From assembly GCA_947626725.1 (NCBI GenBank), contig CANQTI010000001.1, positions 1 to 41,151 of the forward strand: DNA of 41,151 bases. The letters are read 5' to 3'. The translations under genes and the position numbers were made by a program. This DNA comes from an uncultured Eisenbergiella sp. GTDB taxonomy: Bacteria; Bacillota; Clostridia; Lachnospirales; Lachnospiraceae. Of the stretch, positions 33,576 to 41,151 are shown in pieces. The notes beneath the pieces are model-generated. The model was not told where the DNA came from. It was given only the letters and a program-made list of their open reading frames with translations, and ran no database searches. The first letter of the stretch is position 1. Every line of letters begins with the position of its first letter.

Positions 33576-34691
33576 TCAATCCATCCGGCCTTTCAGGCAT
33601 GGTTTTTCTCCATCTTTGATCTGGCCGGAAAAGCTTTCATAATATCTCATAATTCCCTCAAACAGCGCACCGCCCTCATCCAGCATACACAGCTTTGTCA
33701 AAATGCTTTCCGGAGACATCTGTTTCTTTATTTTCCGCCATTCCTCTTCTCCCTCGGCATCATACAGGAGCATGGCTGCTGCGGTCATCTGCAGCACGCT
33801 GGAATCCTCCCCGTACCGGTCCAGCATCCGCATCGGGCCTATGACCCTTTCCTCCCGCTCCAGCTTTCGCTGCGGCTCTCTGGCATTGCGCGCTATAGTA
33901 TCTGCGATCGTACGATTCGTAAATTTTCGGCGTGACAGCAGGGAAAATTCTTCCTGGTCTTTCGGATCATACCCAAATTCCCGGCAAAGCACGCGATTGG
34001 TCGCCGCGTAATTCTGATCCAAAAGCTGCAGTATTCTTTGATCATTCGCTGCCTCCCCATAATCCATATATCCCAACAGCCAGCCCAGATATGCGATGAT
34101 GCAGCTTGCCGCATTATAGGTAAACAGTTTTCTCGTCAATAGGTTCCCGAATGCCTCCACCGGCTTCACGGCTGCCGCCGGAGGGATATATCCGTTTAAC
34201 GGGCCCGCATTGCACTGCAGATAAGGATAGTTTTCCGACGCGATATTCAGTTCTCCGTCTTCGATCGTGGTGCAAAACACAGTGGCCTCGCTGACAGATA
34301 AAAGCGGCCGATCTTTCGTCACCGTTTTCAGGCGCCCTGTGGGATCGGAGCAGTTTTCGCAGGTAATCAGCACGCAGCGCTGGTCGGGCGCAAGTTTGTC
34401 CTTCAGCCGCATCCCGACCGCAGAAAGATTCGATCCGCCCACAGAAACAAAAATCAGTTCCGCAGCGGAAAAGTCCGCTTCCTCCCAGACAAAGGCGTGA
34501 TAATCCGAAACCTTCACCGGTTCCCTCTGTGCACCGAAAAAACGAACCTGAAAAGCCCCCTGCCGATTCAGCTTCTCCACAAGTCCCGCGTCGCAATCGA
34601 CCAAATCAAAAGCCAGGCCGCTCTCTGCAAGCAGTCTGCCGACAAACCCCCGTCCCGTCTTTCCCGCTCCGATAACGACGATTTTATTCAC
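33576..34691 (-). CDS. MtlD-like polyol/sugar-phosphate dehydrogenase, second copy
   Basis: 371 aa. The N-terminal Rossmann motif reads VVIGAGKTGRGFVG, followed by LITCEN and a C-terminal helical domain, as in long-chain mannitol dehydrogenases such as mannitol-1-phosphate 5-dehydrogenase. The family active site K-x4-N-x2-H appears as RKLFTYNAASC: Lys and Asn are present, but the His position is Ser. The ribosome binding site falls within the preceding gene, whose stop it overlaps by 8 bp, so translation is probably coupled. It is the fourth gene of the dehydrogenase-kinase operon. NAD(P)-dependent oxidoreduction of a phosphorylated sugar acid or polyol is likely; the substrate is unknown. 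Confidence 0.8.
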   Translation of the reverse strand: MNKIVVIGAGKTGRGFVGRLLAESGLAFDLVDCDAGLVEKLNRQGAFQVRFFGAQREPVKVSDYHAFVWEEADFSAAELIFVSVGGSNLSAVGMRLKDKLAPDQRCVLITCENCSDPTGRLKTVTKDRPLLSVSEATVFCTTIEDGELNIASENYPYLQCNAGPLNGYIPPAAAVKPVEAFGNLLTRKLFTYNAASCIIAYLGWLLGYMDYGEAANDQRILQLLDQNYAATNRVLCREFGYDPKDQEEFSLLSRRKFTNRTIADTIARNAREPQRKLEREERVIGPMRMLDRYGEDSSVLQMTAAAMLLYDAEGEEEWRKIKKQMSPESILTKLCMLDEGGALFEGIMRYYESFSGQIKDGEKPCLKGRMD

Positions 34692-35856
34692 GGATATAAC
34701 CCTCCTCTTTCAAATATGCGATCTTTTCCTTGATCAACATGGCTAACGGTCCCGAAGGATCCAGGCAGCACACGTTCTGCAGTACGTAATCGATGCCCAT
34801 CCGGCGCCGCATATCCTCCAACTTTACCGCGAATTCGTCCGTGTCCCTGTGATAAAACAGGGCGGCAGCAATCGCAATGCAAAGATTTTCCGGCCTGATC
34901 CCGCAGCTTTCCACCAGTCTTGCAGAGCCGACCAGCCGATCGTCCGGTCCCAGCTTGCGGATCGGATCTCTGGCATTGCGCTCGATGAAATCTACAATGG
35001 TATAATCCTGAAGCTTGTGCAGTGAAGTGCGCGTAAAAGCCCACTGCTCCGCAAAGGGAATGCCATGTTTGACGGAAAGCGCTTTTGAGGTCTCCCGGTA
35101 AACCCCATCCAGAATACGCAGAATCCGTTCGTCGTGCGCCGCATCCGCGATTTTTTCATACCCCATCAGTGCTCCGAGGTAAGAGGTCGTTCCGTTTGCA
35201 GCATTATACGTATAGAATTTGCGTTCCAAAAAGCCCGTGAACTCTTCCACCAGCTTGATCCCCATAATATCCGGCAGCGTTTTGCAAATTCGGGAAGCGT
35301 CTACAGGCAGTTCCCAGAAATCCTGTACATTCACAAGGAGCGGATCCCTCTTCAAAAGCTCCGCATCCGCCTCTATGGCGCTGCGCATGACGACAGATTC
35401 CGTAATGCCTACATTGCTTTCAAAATATGCGCGGCAGGCGCCGTCGATCCCCTCGCTGATGCCCTGCCTTAAAATGTCCGCGGGCTGTTTCCAGTTTTCA
35501 CAGGTGATCAAATTCAGCACGCCGCCGGATTTCGCCTTTTCTTCAATTCCTGCGCAAAGAAAAGGAACGATTTGAGACAGGTTTTTGCCGCCAACCGCAT
35601 CAAATACCACATCCGAACGCGCAATCGCCTGTGCAATTTCTTCCCGTTCAGAAAATTTCAGCGCTTTCGCCCCTTTTACCACGCAGTTTTTCTCCGGATT
35701 GCCGAGAATATTGACCGTATACTGTTTTCGTTCATTGATCAGGTCCGCCAGAGCATCCGACTTTTCCACAAACACGAAGTCAATGCCGCTCAGATATAAA
35801 AGATGTCCGATAAAACCGCGGGCAATTTTTCCCGCCCCGAAAATGACACAGCTCAT
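34684..35856 (-). CDS. MtlD-like polyol/sugar-phosphate dehydrogenase, first copy
   Basis: 390 aa. VIFGAGKIARGFIG is the NAD-binding loop; FDAVGGKNL, LITCEN and ESNVGITESVV match mannitol-1-phosphate 5-dehydrogenases better than the second copy does. The active-site segment reads RKFYTYNAANG: the Lys and Asn of K-x4-N-x2-H are kept and the His is Asn. The start ATG overlaps the kinase stop as ATGA (35853-35856), indicating coupled translation. The two copies are clearly related throughout but far from identical, so the duplication is old. They might act as separate enzymes on two intermediates or as a heterodimer. Confidence 0.82.
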   Translation of the reverse strand: MSCVIFGAGKIARGFIGHLLYLSGIDFVFVEKSDALADLINERKQYTVNILGNPEKNCVVKGAKALKFSEREEIAQAIARSDVVFDAVGGKNLSQIVPFLCAGIEEKAKSGGVLNLITCENWKQPADILRQGISEGIDGACRAYFESNVGITESVVMRSAIEADAELLKRDPLLVNVQDFWELPVDASRICKTLPDIMGIKLVEEFTGFLERKFYTYNAANGTTSYLGALMGYEKIADAAHDERILRILDGVYRETSKALSVKHGIPFAEQWAFTRTSLHKLQDYTIVDFIERNARDPIRKLGPDDRLVGSARLVESCGIRPENLCIAIAAALFYHRDTDEFAVKLEDMRRRMGIDYVLQNVCCLDPSGPLAMLIKEKIAYLKEEGYIRE

Positions 35857-37232
35857 TGTCTGACCTCCTTCAGCGCCATGTATTGTTCTTTTAACGCAGG
35901 ATATATTTTTTTATAAATCTGGTACCGCCGATCCAGAAGCGGCCTCAGCCGCCCTTCGGGCGCGATCTGTTCTTCCGTCCGGCAAAAGATACGCACCGCC
36001 TCCGCGATGTCCGCATAGGCTTTCCTGCCAACCGCGGCCGTGACCGCCGCCCCCAGCGCGGAAGAATCATTTTCTTTGATCGTCGCAAGCGGAAGCGCGA
36101 ACATCTCTGATTTCAGGAAATTAAGCATCCGGTTTTTCGCAGCTCCGCCGCTGACCAGAATTCGTGCCGCTATCGGTTTTCCCATCGTCTCATAAATATG
36201 GAAAAGGCTGAACACCACCCCTTCCAGTACGGAATAGGCAAGATGTTCCTTTTTACACGCCTGCGTGATCCCCAGCAATGTGCCGCTGGCAGCACTGTCA
36301 AAAATTGGTGCCCTTTCCCCGGTCAAATATGGGGTAAAGATCGGCGCCGTCCGCACCAGGTCTTCGGACAGCGCTGTCAGTTCTGTCTGAAAACACTGTC
36401 TGCCGAATCCCAAAGAAGTACCGCTTGCCCCCGTCACGCCGTACTGTACGAAGCTGTCCAGAAATGCGCTGGATATGAGCGGTGTATCCGCAGCAAGCGC
36501 GCTTTCTATCATGCCGAGATGTTCGCTCGTCCCAGTGATATCGAACAGATCCCCCGGATGAACCGCACCCATACCGACCAGAGACGCATAAAAATCGTTC
36601 AGCCCGCAATAGACCGGAATCCCGGCGCAAAGCCCCGTTTCTTTCTGCATTTCCTGCGTCACCGTACCGACACACGACGTAAACGGACACAGCTTCGGCA
36701 GCATCGGATTCCCCAGCTCTCGCAAAAAGAAGTCGCTGTAACGGCCCGTCTTAGGATTTGCCAACCCCCTCCAGGTGTAGGGATCTGCCGCAATCCTCCC
36801 GGTAAATAGCTGAACGAGCATCTCTTTGGGCTGACAGACTTTCGCCCCGTTTCCGTATTTCCTTTTGATATACAAGAGCCGCGGAATCGGGTAAGAGACA
36901 AGGGAAGGATGCGCCATTCCCAGCTCTTTTAAAAATATTTCCTTTGGATACCGTTCCTGTATCTCCTGTAATTCTTTGCTTCCAACTTCCGTGTTCCACG
37001 CAATCACATCGTGATCATTCACAATATAGGTGCCTGTCTGAGCGGACAGCCCGACCGCCGCGACCCCAGAAGTATCTAACTGTGAAAGGGCGGCGAATAC
37101 AGCCTTCCTCCACCCCTCTATATCCGGCTTTTCATATCCGACCCAAACTTTATTTGTGCTGCCGTCCGGACGCAGGCAAAGTACCTTGACAGACGAAGTG
37201 CCCAGATCGATTCCCAGAAATGCCTTATCCAT
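35853..37232 (-). CDS. FGGY-family carbohydrate kinase
   Basis: 459 aa, a usual length for xylulokinase/gluconokinase relatives. The first ATP-binding domain starts with GIDLGTSSVKVL. CGLNDFYASLVGMGAV carries the probable catalytic base Asp213, and DITGTSEH (231-238) plus a later GGAAKNRM match the second domain. It would phosphorylate a keto-sugar, polyol or aldonate. The GTSEH form differs from the GTS of classical xylulokinase, so the substrate should not be assumed. The start overlaps the zinc dehydrogenase stop by 8 bp and the end overlaps the first MtlD-like gene by 4 bp, so all four genes form one tightly coupled operon. Confidence 0.9.
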   Translation of the reverse strand: MDKAFLGIDLGTSSVKVLCLRPDGSTNKVWVGYEKPDIEGWRKAVFAALSQLDTSGVAAVGLSAQTGTYIVNDHDVIAWNTEVGSKELQEIQERYPKEIFLKELGMAHPSLVSYPIPRLLYIKRKYGNGAKVCQPKEMLVQLFTGRIAADPYTWRGLANPKTGRYSDFFLRELGNPMLPKLCPFTSCVGTVTQEMQKETGLCAGIPVYCGLNDFYASLVGMGAVHPGDLFDITGTSEHLGMIESALAADTPLISSAFLDSFVQYGVTGASGTSLGFGRQCFQTELTALSEDLVRTAPIFTPYLTGERAPIFDSAASGTLLGITQACKKEHLAYSVLEGVVFSLFHIYETMGKPIAARILVSGGAAKNRMLNFLKSEMFALPLATIKENDSSALGAAVTAAVGRKAYADIAEAVRIFCRTEEQIAPEGRLRPLLDRRYQIYKKIYPALKEQYMALKEVRQ

Positions 37233-38241
37233 TGATAAATACCGCCTTTACAAAACCGGCCGGGCGGCTGCGCACCAGCCCGATTCCCCTTTCGTATTCC
37301 TCAAGAGACAGTCTTTCCGTAACAAAATCCGACAAATCCACCATGCCGTCTTCCATCAGATTCAAAGCGAGCTTCAGCGTATTCCAGTTGTTGCCGGCGC
37401 CTATCACATGAAGATTCGGTATGTGAATATCATCCATCCGAATGGACATCTCTTTTCCGCGCCCGTATCCGGCGAGCATCACTGTGCCGCCTTTTTTTGC
37501 CAGCGCCAGACAGCTTTGAATACAGGATTCTGCGCCCGTCGCGTCGATAATCAGATCCGTCCCGTCCGGATGCAGACGCCTCATTTCCTCCTTCAGATTT
37601 TGCTTTTCTGTTGCAATGACCGCATAGGCACCCATCTTTTTCGCCAATGCCAGCCTCCTGTCCGAAGAAGCGCAGACCACGATCCGACGCATCCCCATCG
37701 CCTTTCCGACGGCCAGCATGCAAAGCCCGATGGATCCGGCCCCCATGATCATCAGCGTATCCCCGAAACGCGCCTGCGCTTTCTGAAACGTGCCGAGCGC
37801 AACGCCCAGCGGCTCGCAGAGAGCAGCCTGTTCAAAGGGGAGCTTCTCCGGCTTTTGGTACAGTCCGTACACAGGGGCCAGCATATATTCCGCATAGGCA
37901 CCGTCTCTCTTAAAGCCGATTTCCTCAAAAGACTTACAATAACGCCAATTGCCGCTTCTGCAGGCCTCACATTTCAGACAGACAACGTCGTTGCTGCCCA
38001 CAACATCCTTTCCGACCCAGTGCGCATCCGCGCTGTCTCCGACGGCATCCACAGTTCCGCTCCATTCATGCCCCGGAATCACCGGATACCGGGCGGGGAT
38101 CCTGCCGTCAATCACCTCCAAATCTGTCGCACAAATAGCAGCCGCCTTCACCCGAATGCGCGCAAAACCTTTTGGCGGTTCCGGAACCGCGACCTGCTCC
38201 AGCTGTATTTCCCCCGGTTTTTTAATTACGATCGCTCTCAT
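37225..38241 (-). CDS. Zinc-dependent medium-chain alcohol/polyol dehydrogenase
   Basis: 338 aa, sorbitol or threonine dehydrogenase-like. Catalytic zinc ligands are Cys37 (ICATD), His58-Glu59 (GHEW) and a later Glu in CEPLG. The structural zinc site is complete (Cys88, 91, 94 and 102). The NAD loop GAGSIG lies in the Rossmann domain. ATG 38241 is chosen over ATG 38259, because GAGGAGG lies six bases before it. As the first gene of the operon it would oxidise a sugar alcohol or sugar acid before phosphorylation by the FGGY kinase. The promoter is the shared divergent element at 38267-38302. Confidence 0.92.
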   Translation of the reverse strand: MRAIVIKKPGEIQLEQVAVPEPPKGFARIRVKAAAICATDLEVIDGRIPARYPVIPGHEWSGTVDAVGDSADAHWVGKDVVGSNDVVCLKCEACRSGNWRYCKSFEEIGFKRDGAYAEYMLAPVYGLYQKPEKLPFEQAALCEPLGVALGTFQKAQARFGDTLMIMGAGSIGLCMLAVGKAMGMRRIVVCASSDRRLALAKKMGAYAVIATEKQNLKEEMRRLHPDGTDLIIDATGAESCIQSCLALAKKGGTVMLAGYGRGKEMSIRMDDIHIPNLHVIGAGNNWNTLKLALNLMEDGMVDLSDFVTERLSLEEYERGIGLVRSRPAGFVKAVFING

Positions 38242-38266
38242 ATTGCGACCTCCTCTCATCTTTTCA

Positions 38267-38302
38267 TTGACAGTTATATCACAGCGTGATATAATATGTC
38301 AA
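38267..38302. promoter_or_regulatory. Face-to-face divergent promoters around one operator
   Basis: Rightward: TTGACA (38267-38272), 17 bp, TATAAT (38290-38295). Leftward: TTGACA (38297-38302), 18 bp, TATAAC (38273-38278). Each -10 lies next to the other promoter's -35. The middle is a perfect inverted repeat, TTATATCAC-AGC-GTGATATAA (38274-38294), in operator position for both. One bound repressor, plausibly the ROK protein encoded at 39239, would shut both directions. The rightward leader (38303-38392) contains only a short GCGCC/GGCGC stem. Confidence 0.85.
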
Positions 38303-38392
38303 GAAAAAAATCCGGGCGAATCCAGAAAGGAAGACAGCGCCTGATCCGGCGCTCGTGCCTGCTCGCATACGCTCGCGGAACGGAGGGAAAAA

Positions 38393-39220
38393 ATGGACAA
38401 AAACTTTATCCTGCAAACAAAGCTGACAGAAAACCAGATCGCGCTCTTCTATCTCGGACAGACCGGCTTTCTCCTGAAATATCAATCTGACTATATTCTG
38501 GTGGACGGCTATCTCACGGACTATGTGGACCAAAACTGCTGCTCCGAACGGGTCTCCTGGAAGCGTCGTTATCCCGCTCCTATTTCTCCGAAGGAGCTGG
38601 ATTTCGTGCAATACGTTTTTTGCACCCACGCCCATTATGACCACGCAGATCCCAATACGCTTTCAACGATCGCCCAAAGGAATCCCGATGCTTCCTTCTT
38701 CGTATCCGCCGCGATCACCGATACGATTGCCTCTTACGGGATTTCTCGGGAACGGATCCGGGGCCTTCGCTGCGACCAGGAAATCACCTTAAGGCCGGGC
38801 CTGACCGTTGCGGCTGTTCCCGCCGCCCATGAAGAACTGCATCCCGTCGGGAGCGACACGTATGAGGAGGTCGGCTTCCGATTCACGCTGGGAGAAATCT
38901 CTCTCTTTCATTCCGGCGACTGCTGCCCTTATGACGGTCTGGAGGACAAAATCTCAGGCTGTGATATCTTCGTGCTTCCCATCAATGGAAGAGACTATTA
39001 CCGCACCAACGTATGTGACATTATCGGCTGTTTTAACAGCCGGGAAGCCATTCTTCTTGCCAAACACTGCGGCGCCGGTCTCCTCGTTCCCGTCCATTTC
39101 GACCTGTATGATGTCAATGGCGCCAATCCCTCAGAATTCGTGGATACACTGCAATTTCTCAATCCCAGCCAGCGTTTCCACATTTTCGTCCCCGGAGAGC
39201 GCTATATTTTTGAAAAATAG
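38393..39220 (+). CDS. UlaG-like metallo-beta-lactamase-fold hydrolase
   Basis: 275 aa. The fold's first metal motif is CTHAHYDHAD (His79, His81, Asp83, His84). Further likely ligands are in FHSGDC and PVHFDLYD. The closest well-known relatives are UlaG-type L-ascorbate-6-phosphate lactonases, which open phosphorylated sugar lactones in the cytoplasm. No signal peptide is present. ATG 38393 has GGAGGG six bases upstream. It is divergent from the dehydrogenase-kinase operon and shares its operator, so a lactone intermediate formed by those dehydrogenases is a reasonable substrate guess. Other MBL-fold activities cannot be excluded. Confidence 0.82.
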   Translation: MDKNFILQTKLTENQIALFYLGQTGFLLKYQSDYILVDGYLTDYVDQNCCSERVSWKRRYPAPISPKELDFVQYVFCTHAHYDHADPNTLSTIAQRNPDASFFVSAAITDTIASYGISRERIRGLRCDQEITLRPGLTVAAVPAAHEELHPVGSDTYEEVGFRFTLGEISLFHSGDCCPYDGLEDKISGCDIFVLPINGRDYYRTNVCDIIGCFNSREAILLAKHCGAGLLVPVHFDLYDVNGANPSEFVDTLQFLNPSQRFHIFVPGERYIFEK

Positions 39221-39238
39221 GAGTCGGAGGACATACGC

Positions 39239-40300
39239 TTGAAAAATTACATTGATCTGGAGGACATGGCCAACGCCAACTGCTCCCGGATCCTGAACCT
39301 TATACAGCAGCATGAAGTCCTTTCCAGGAAACAGATCGTCGCCCTGAGCGAATTAAGCTGGGGGGGAATGACTAAAATTGTAAACAGGCTGCTGGAAAGC
39401 GGGGCTATCGTGGAGGAAAAAGCGGGCGCCGCTTCCGGCGGCCGCATTCCCGGCATGCTGCGTGTCAATCATCAAAAAAACTTCGCTGTCGGACTTGACA
39501 TTAACCGGTCCGGCCTGCGTGCCATCGTCATGAATCTTTCCGGCGAAATTCTCAAACGGTATGCCCAGCCGGTCAAAGCTCCCGACGACGGCAAGGCGCT
39601 GTTGGAAGAAATCCTTGCCTTTGCCGCATCGGTTTCCCACGATTTCGAACCTGGCCTGCTGGTTTCTGTCGGCATCGCCATGCAGGGCCTGATCGATTCC
39701 GCTCAAGGTATCTCCATCGCCATACCCGGCGTTCGCAGTTGGAATCACGTTCCGATAAAAGCGCTTTTGGAACAGATCTTCCAGGCCCGGATTTTTCTGG
39801 AACATGACCCGGACTGTCTGCTGTACGCTCACCTAAAACAGACGAAAGAAGAAAACCTGCTGCTCCTGCGCATTGATAAAAGCATCGGTATGGCCGCCTC
39901 CATCGAAGGCAGGATTCTGAAAGGGACGGGAATTTTGGAACTGGCGCACAATATCGTCATCCCGGGCGGCAGAAAATGCTCCTGCGGCGCACATGGCTGT
40001 CTGGAGGCCTATATCAGGCCCTGCATGGCGCAGGGAAAATATCATATGAATGCCGTCAGCGAACTGCTGCTTCCCCTGGCAGTCTCCATCAAAAATATGG
40101 GAAACCTTTTTCATGCGGACAAGGTGATCCTGACGGGCGACCTGATGACATATCATGAGCGGTTTGAAGCGCAGCTGAAAGAAAAATTGAAGGAAATAAA
40201 CTGCCCGGTCACGCTTCTTTTTTCAGAAATCGCAGACAATGCGGTGCGCGGCGCGGCCCTGATTGCCGCAAACGGCTATATTCATTCACTCACCATTTAA
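39239..40300 (+). CDS. ROK-family transcriptional repressor
   Basis: 353 aa. A winged helix (about 15-75; LSRKQIVALSELSWGGMTKIVNRLLESG) precedes a ROK domain with LDINRSG, an ELAHN segment where kinases have E-x-G-H, and the zinc motif CSCGAHGC (247-254). The kinase catalytic region reads EHDPDC in place of the usual E-N-D-A-N, as expected of a sensor rather than an enzyme. The start is TTG 39239: GGAGG lies about 12 bases upstream and no better ATG exists. It follows the UlaG-like gene by 18 bp in the same transcript. It probably binds the TTATATCAC dyad at 38274-38294 and so controls both arms and itself. Confidence 0.9.
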   Translation: MKNYIDLEDMANANCSRILNLIQQHEVLSRKQIVALSELSWGGMTKIVNRLLESGAIVEEKAGAASGGRIPGMLRVNHQKNFAVGLDINRSGLRAIVMNLSGEILKRYAQPVKAPDDGKALLEEILAFAASVSHDFEPGLLVSVGIAMQGLIDSAQGISIAIPGVRSWNHVPIKALLEQIFQARIFLEHDPDCLLYAHLKQTKEENLLLLRIDKSIGMAASIEGRILKGTGILELAHNIVIPGGRKCSCGAHGCLEAYIRPCMAQGKYHMNAVSELLLPLAVSIKNMGNLFHADKVILTGDLMTYHERFEAQLKEKLKEINCPVTLLFSEIADNAVRGAALIAANGYIHSLTI

Positions 40301-40301
40301 A

Positions 40302-40356
40302 ACGGCAGGTGTCACAAAATCATCAAAATTAAATGATTGAAAGCACTCGATGCCGT
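40302..40356 (+). terminator. Stepped hairpin after the ROK gene
   Basis: ACGGCA (40302-40307) pairs with TGCCGT (40351-40356), GTGT with GCAC inside it, and AATCAT (40318-40323) with ATGATT (40333-40338). It begins directly after the stop codon. No T run follows, so termination is uncertain. A second stem (40422-40431 / 40443-40452, 10 bp, A-rich loop) lies just before the next promoter. Confidence 0.3.
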
Positions 40357-40463
40357 CCTTCCATTAATCGAACGAGCCGGTCAATGCCGTACCTTCCCTT
40401 ACATTTTGCTCTACGGCCGTACAGGGTCCTGTGAAAAAAACGCAGGGCCCTGAAATTTCCCTG

Positions 40464-40492
40464 TTGACTTTAGCATACTAACTTGCTAATAT
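40464..40492 (+). promoter_or_regulatory. Promoter with internal dyad for the amino-acid binding protein
   Basis: TTGACT (40464-40469), a 17-bp spacer and TAATAT (40487-40492), with TGC before the -10. Overlapping the spacer, TTAGCA (40469-40474) and TGCTAA (40484-40489) form an inverted repeat in operator position. Confidence 0.7.
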
Positions 40493-40532
40493 TGTACCGT
40501 AATGCACAAAAGTACTTACGGAGGAGAAGAAA

Positions 40533-41151
40533 ATGAAAAAATTACTGGCACTGACCCTGACGCTGGCCATGGTATGGACGCTGGCCGCGTGCGGGAACAA
40601 CACACAGCCCTCTGCTCCCGCAGAGGGCGAAGCGGCTGCAGAAGCCGACACCGCGCAGAACGAATCAGCCGCTGAAGAGTCCGCCGCTGCGGAAGATACC
40701 GCTTCCGCGCAGGAAGCTGCCTCTGCGGAAACCGCTGACAGCGATCTCGCCTATGTACAGGGCAAAGGCACCCTGGTGGTGGGCATCACCGAGTTTGAGC
40801 CCATGGACTATCAGGATGCCAACGGCGAATGGATCGGCTTCGATGCGGACATGGCGAAGGCATTTGCCGAAAGCCTGGGCGTGGAAGCGGAATTCGTCGT
40901 CATTGAATGGGACAATAAGGTCCTGGAGCTGGACGGCAAGACCATCGACTGCGTGTGGAACGGCATGACGCTGAATGACGAAGTGCTCAGCGCCATGGAA
41001 TGCTCCAACGCCTACTGCAACAACGCGCAGGTGGTCATCGTTCCCGCTGAGAAAGCGGACCAGTATCAGGATGTGGACAGCCTCTCCGACCTGACCTTCG
41101 CGGTGGAGGCCGGAAGCGCGGGCGAAGCCCAGGTTTCCGCTCTGGGTCTTG
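40533..41151 (+). CDS. Amino-acid ABC transporter substrate-binding lipoprotein, partial
   Basis: 206 codons are visible before the right edge cuts the gene. MKKLLAL... with the lipobox LAAC is followed by a 50-residue Ala/Glu/Ser-rich linker. A family 3 solute-binding domain then begins: GKGTLVVGITEFEPMDYQD, GFDADMAKAFAE, DCVWNGMTLNDE and FAVEAGSAGE. This family binds polar amino acids outside the cell. ATG 40533 has GGAGGAG nine bases upstream. It has its own promoter and is not part of the sugar module. Permease and ATPase genes are expected beyond the window. The specific ligand is unknown. Confidence 0.92.
   Translation, partial: MKKLLALTLTLAMVWTLAACGNNTQPSAPAEGEAAAEADTAQNESAAEESAAAEDTASAQEAASAETADSDLAYVQGKGTLVVGITEFEPMDYQDANGEWIGFDADMAKAFAESLGVEAEFVVIEWDNKVLELDGKTIDCVWNGMTLNDEVLSAMECSNAYCNNAQVVIVPAEKADQYQDVDSLSDLTFAVEAGSAGEAQVSALGL

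Noticed and set aside
40753..40968. Short open frames near the right edge on both strands
   Set aside because: They are shadows of the binding-protein gene that starts at 40533 and runs off the window.
1..41151. tRNA, rRNA, insertion sequences and phage genes
   Set aside because: I looked for conserved cores, transposase or integrase motifs and terminal repeats and recognised none in the window.

Overview
The window looks like a chromosomal segment of a spore-forming, Gram-positive gut-type anaerobe of the class Clostridia (Bacillota), probably Lachnospiraceae or a relative. The reasons are a SpmB spore-maturation fragment, two LplB/YtcP-type sugar ABC transporters with lipobox substrate-binding proteins, a YesM/YesN-type two-component pair, strong GGAGG ribosome binding sites, and consensus promoters that often have an extended -10. 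This placement is an inference from family content; there is no rRNA gene or other taxonomic marker in the window.

Layout. Positions 1-657 hold a leftward consensus promoter for a gene off the left edge, a long G.U-rich hairpin and a long leader to a prepilin gene (658-2223). Positions 2224-3000 hold a SpmB gene cut off after about 120 residues and joined head-on, near 2832, to a GH38 alpha-mannosidase that has lost its C-terminus. This is a rearrangement scar or a misassembly. Leftward from about 12.2 kb runs locus 1: LplB and YtcP permeases, a substrate-binding lipoprotein, an intercistronic hairpin, a GH3 beta-glycosidase and the truncated GH38. Leftward from 28.6 kb runs locus 2: a DUF5107-TPR protein, LplB and YtcP permeases, a substrate-binding lipoprotein, intercistronic hairpins, a GH20 hexosaminidase, a DUF4091 (GH123-like) protein, a second DUF5107-TPR protein, a GH2 beta-galactosidase and a terminator. 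None of the glycoside hydrolases shows a signal peptide. The simplest reading is that oligosaccharides are imported and trimmed in the cytoplasm. The sugars implied (GalNAc/GlcNAc, galactose, mannose, glucose-type) suggest host or complex glycans.

Regulation of locus 2 is probably local. A LacI-family gene is divergent from it (28897), followed by a YesM-type sensor kinase. The YesN-type response regulator lies on the opposite strand, convergent with the kinase, and a perfect 26-bp inverted repeat separates them.

The right part (33.5-40.3 kb) is a separate carbohydrate module. A leftward, tightly overlapping operon encodes a zinc-dependent medium-chain dehydrogenase, an FGGY sugar kinase and two tandem MtlD-like dehydrogenases. 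Divergent from it are a UlaG-like metallo-beta-lactamase-fold protein and a ROK repressor. The two arms share a compact, nearly mirror-symmetric promoter/operator. The substrate is not known; both MtlD-like proteins lack the usual active-site histidine, which makes this module the best candidate here for an undescribed pathway. The window ends inside a polar amino-acid-type substrate-binding lipoprotein gene.
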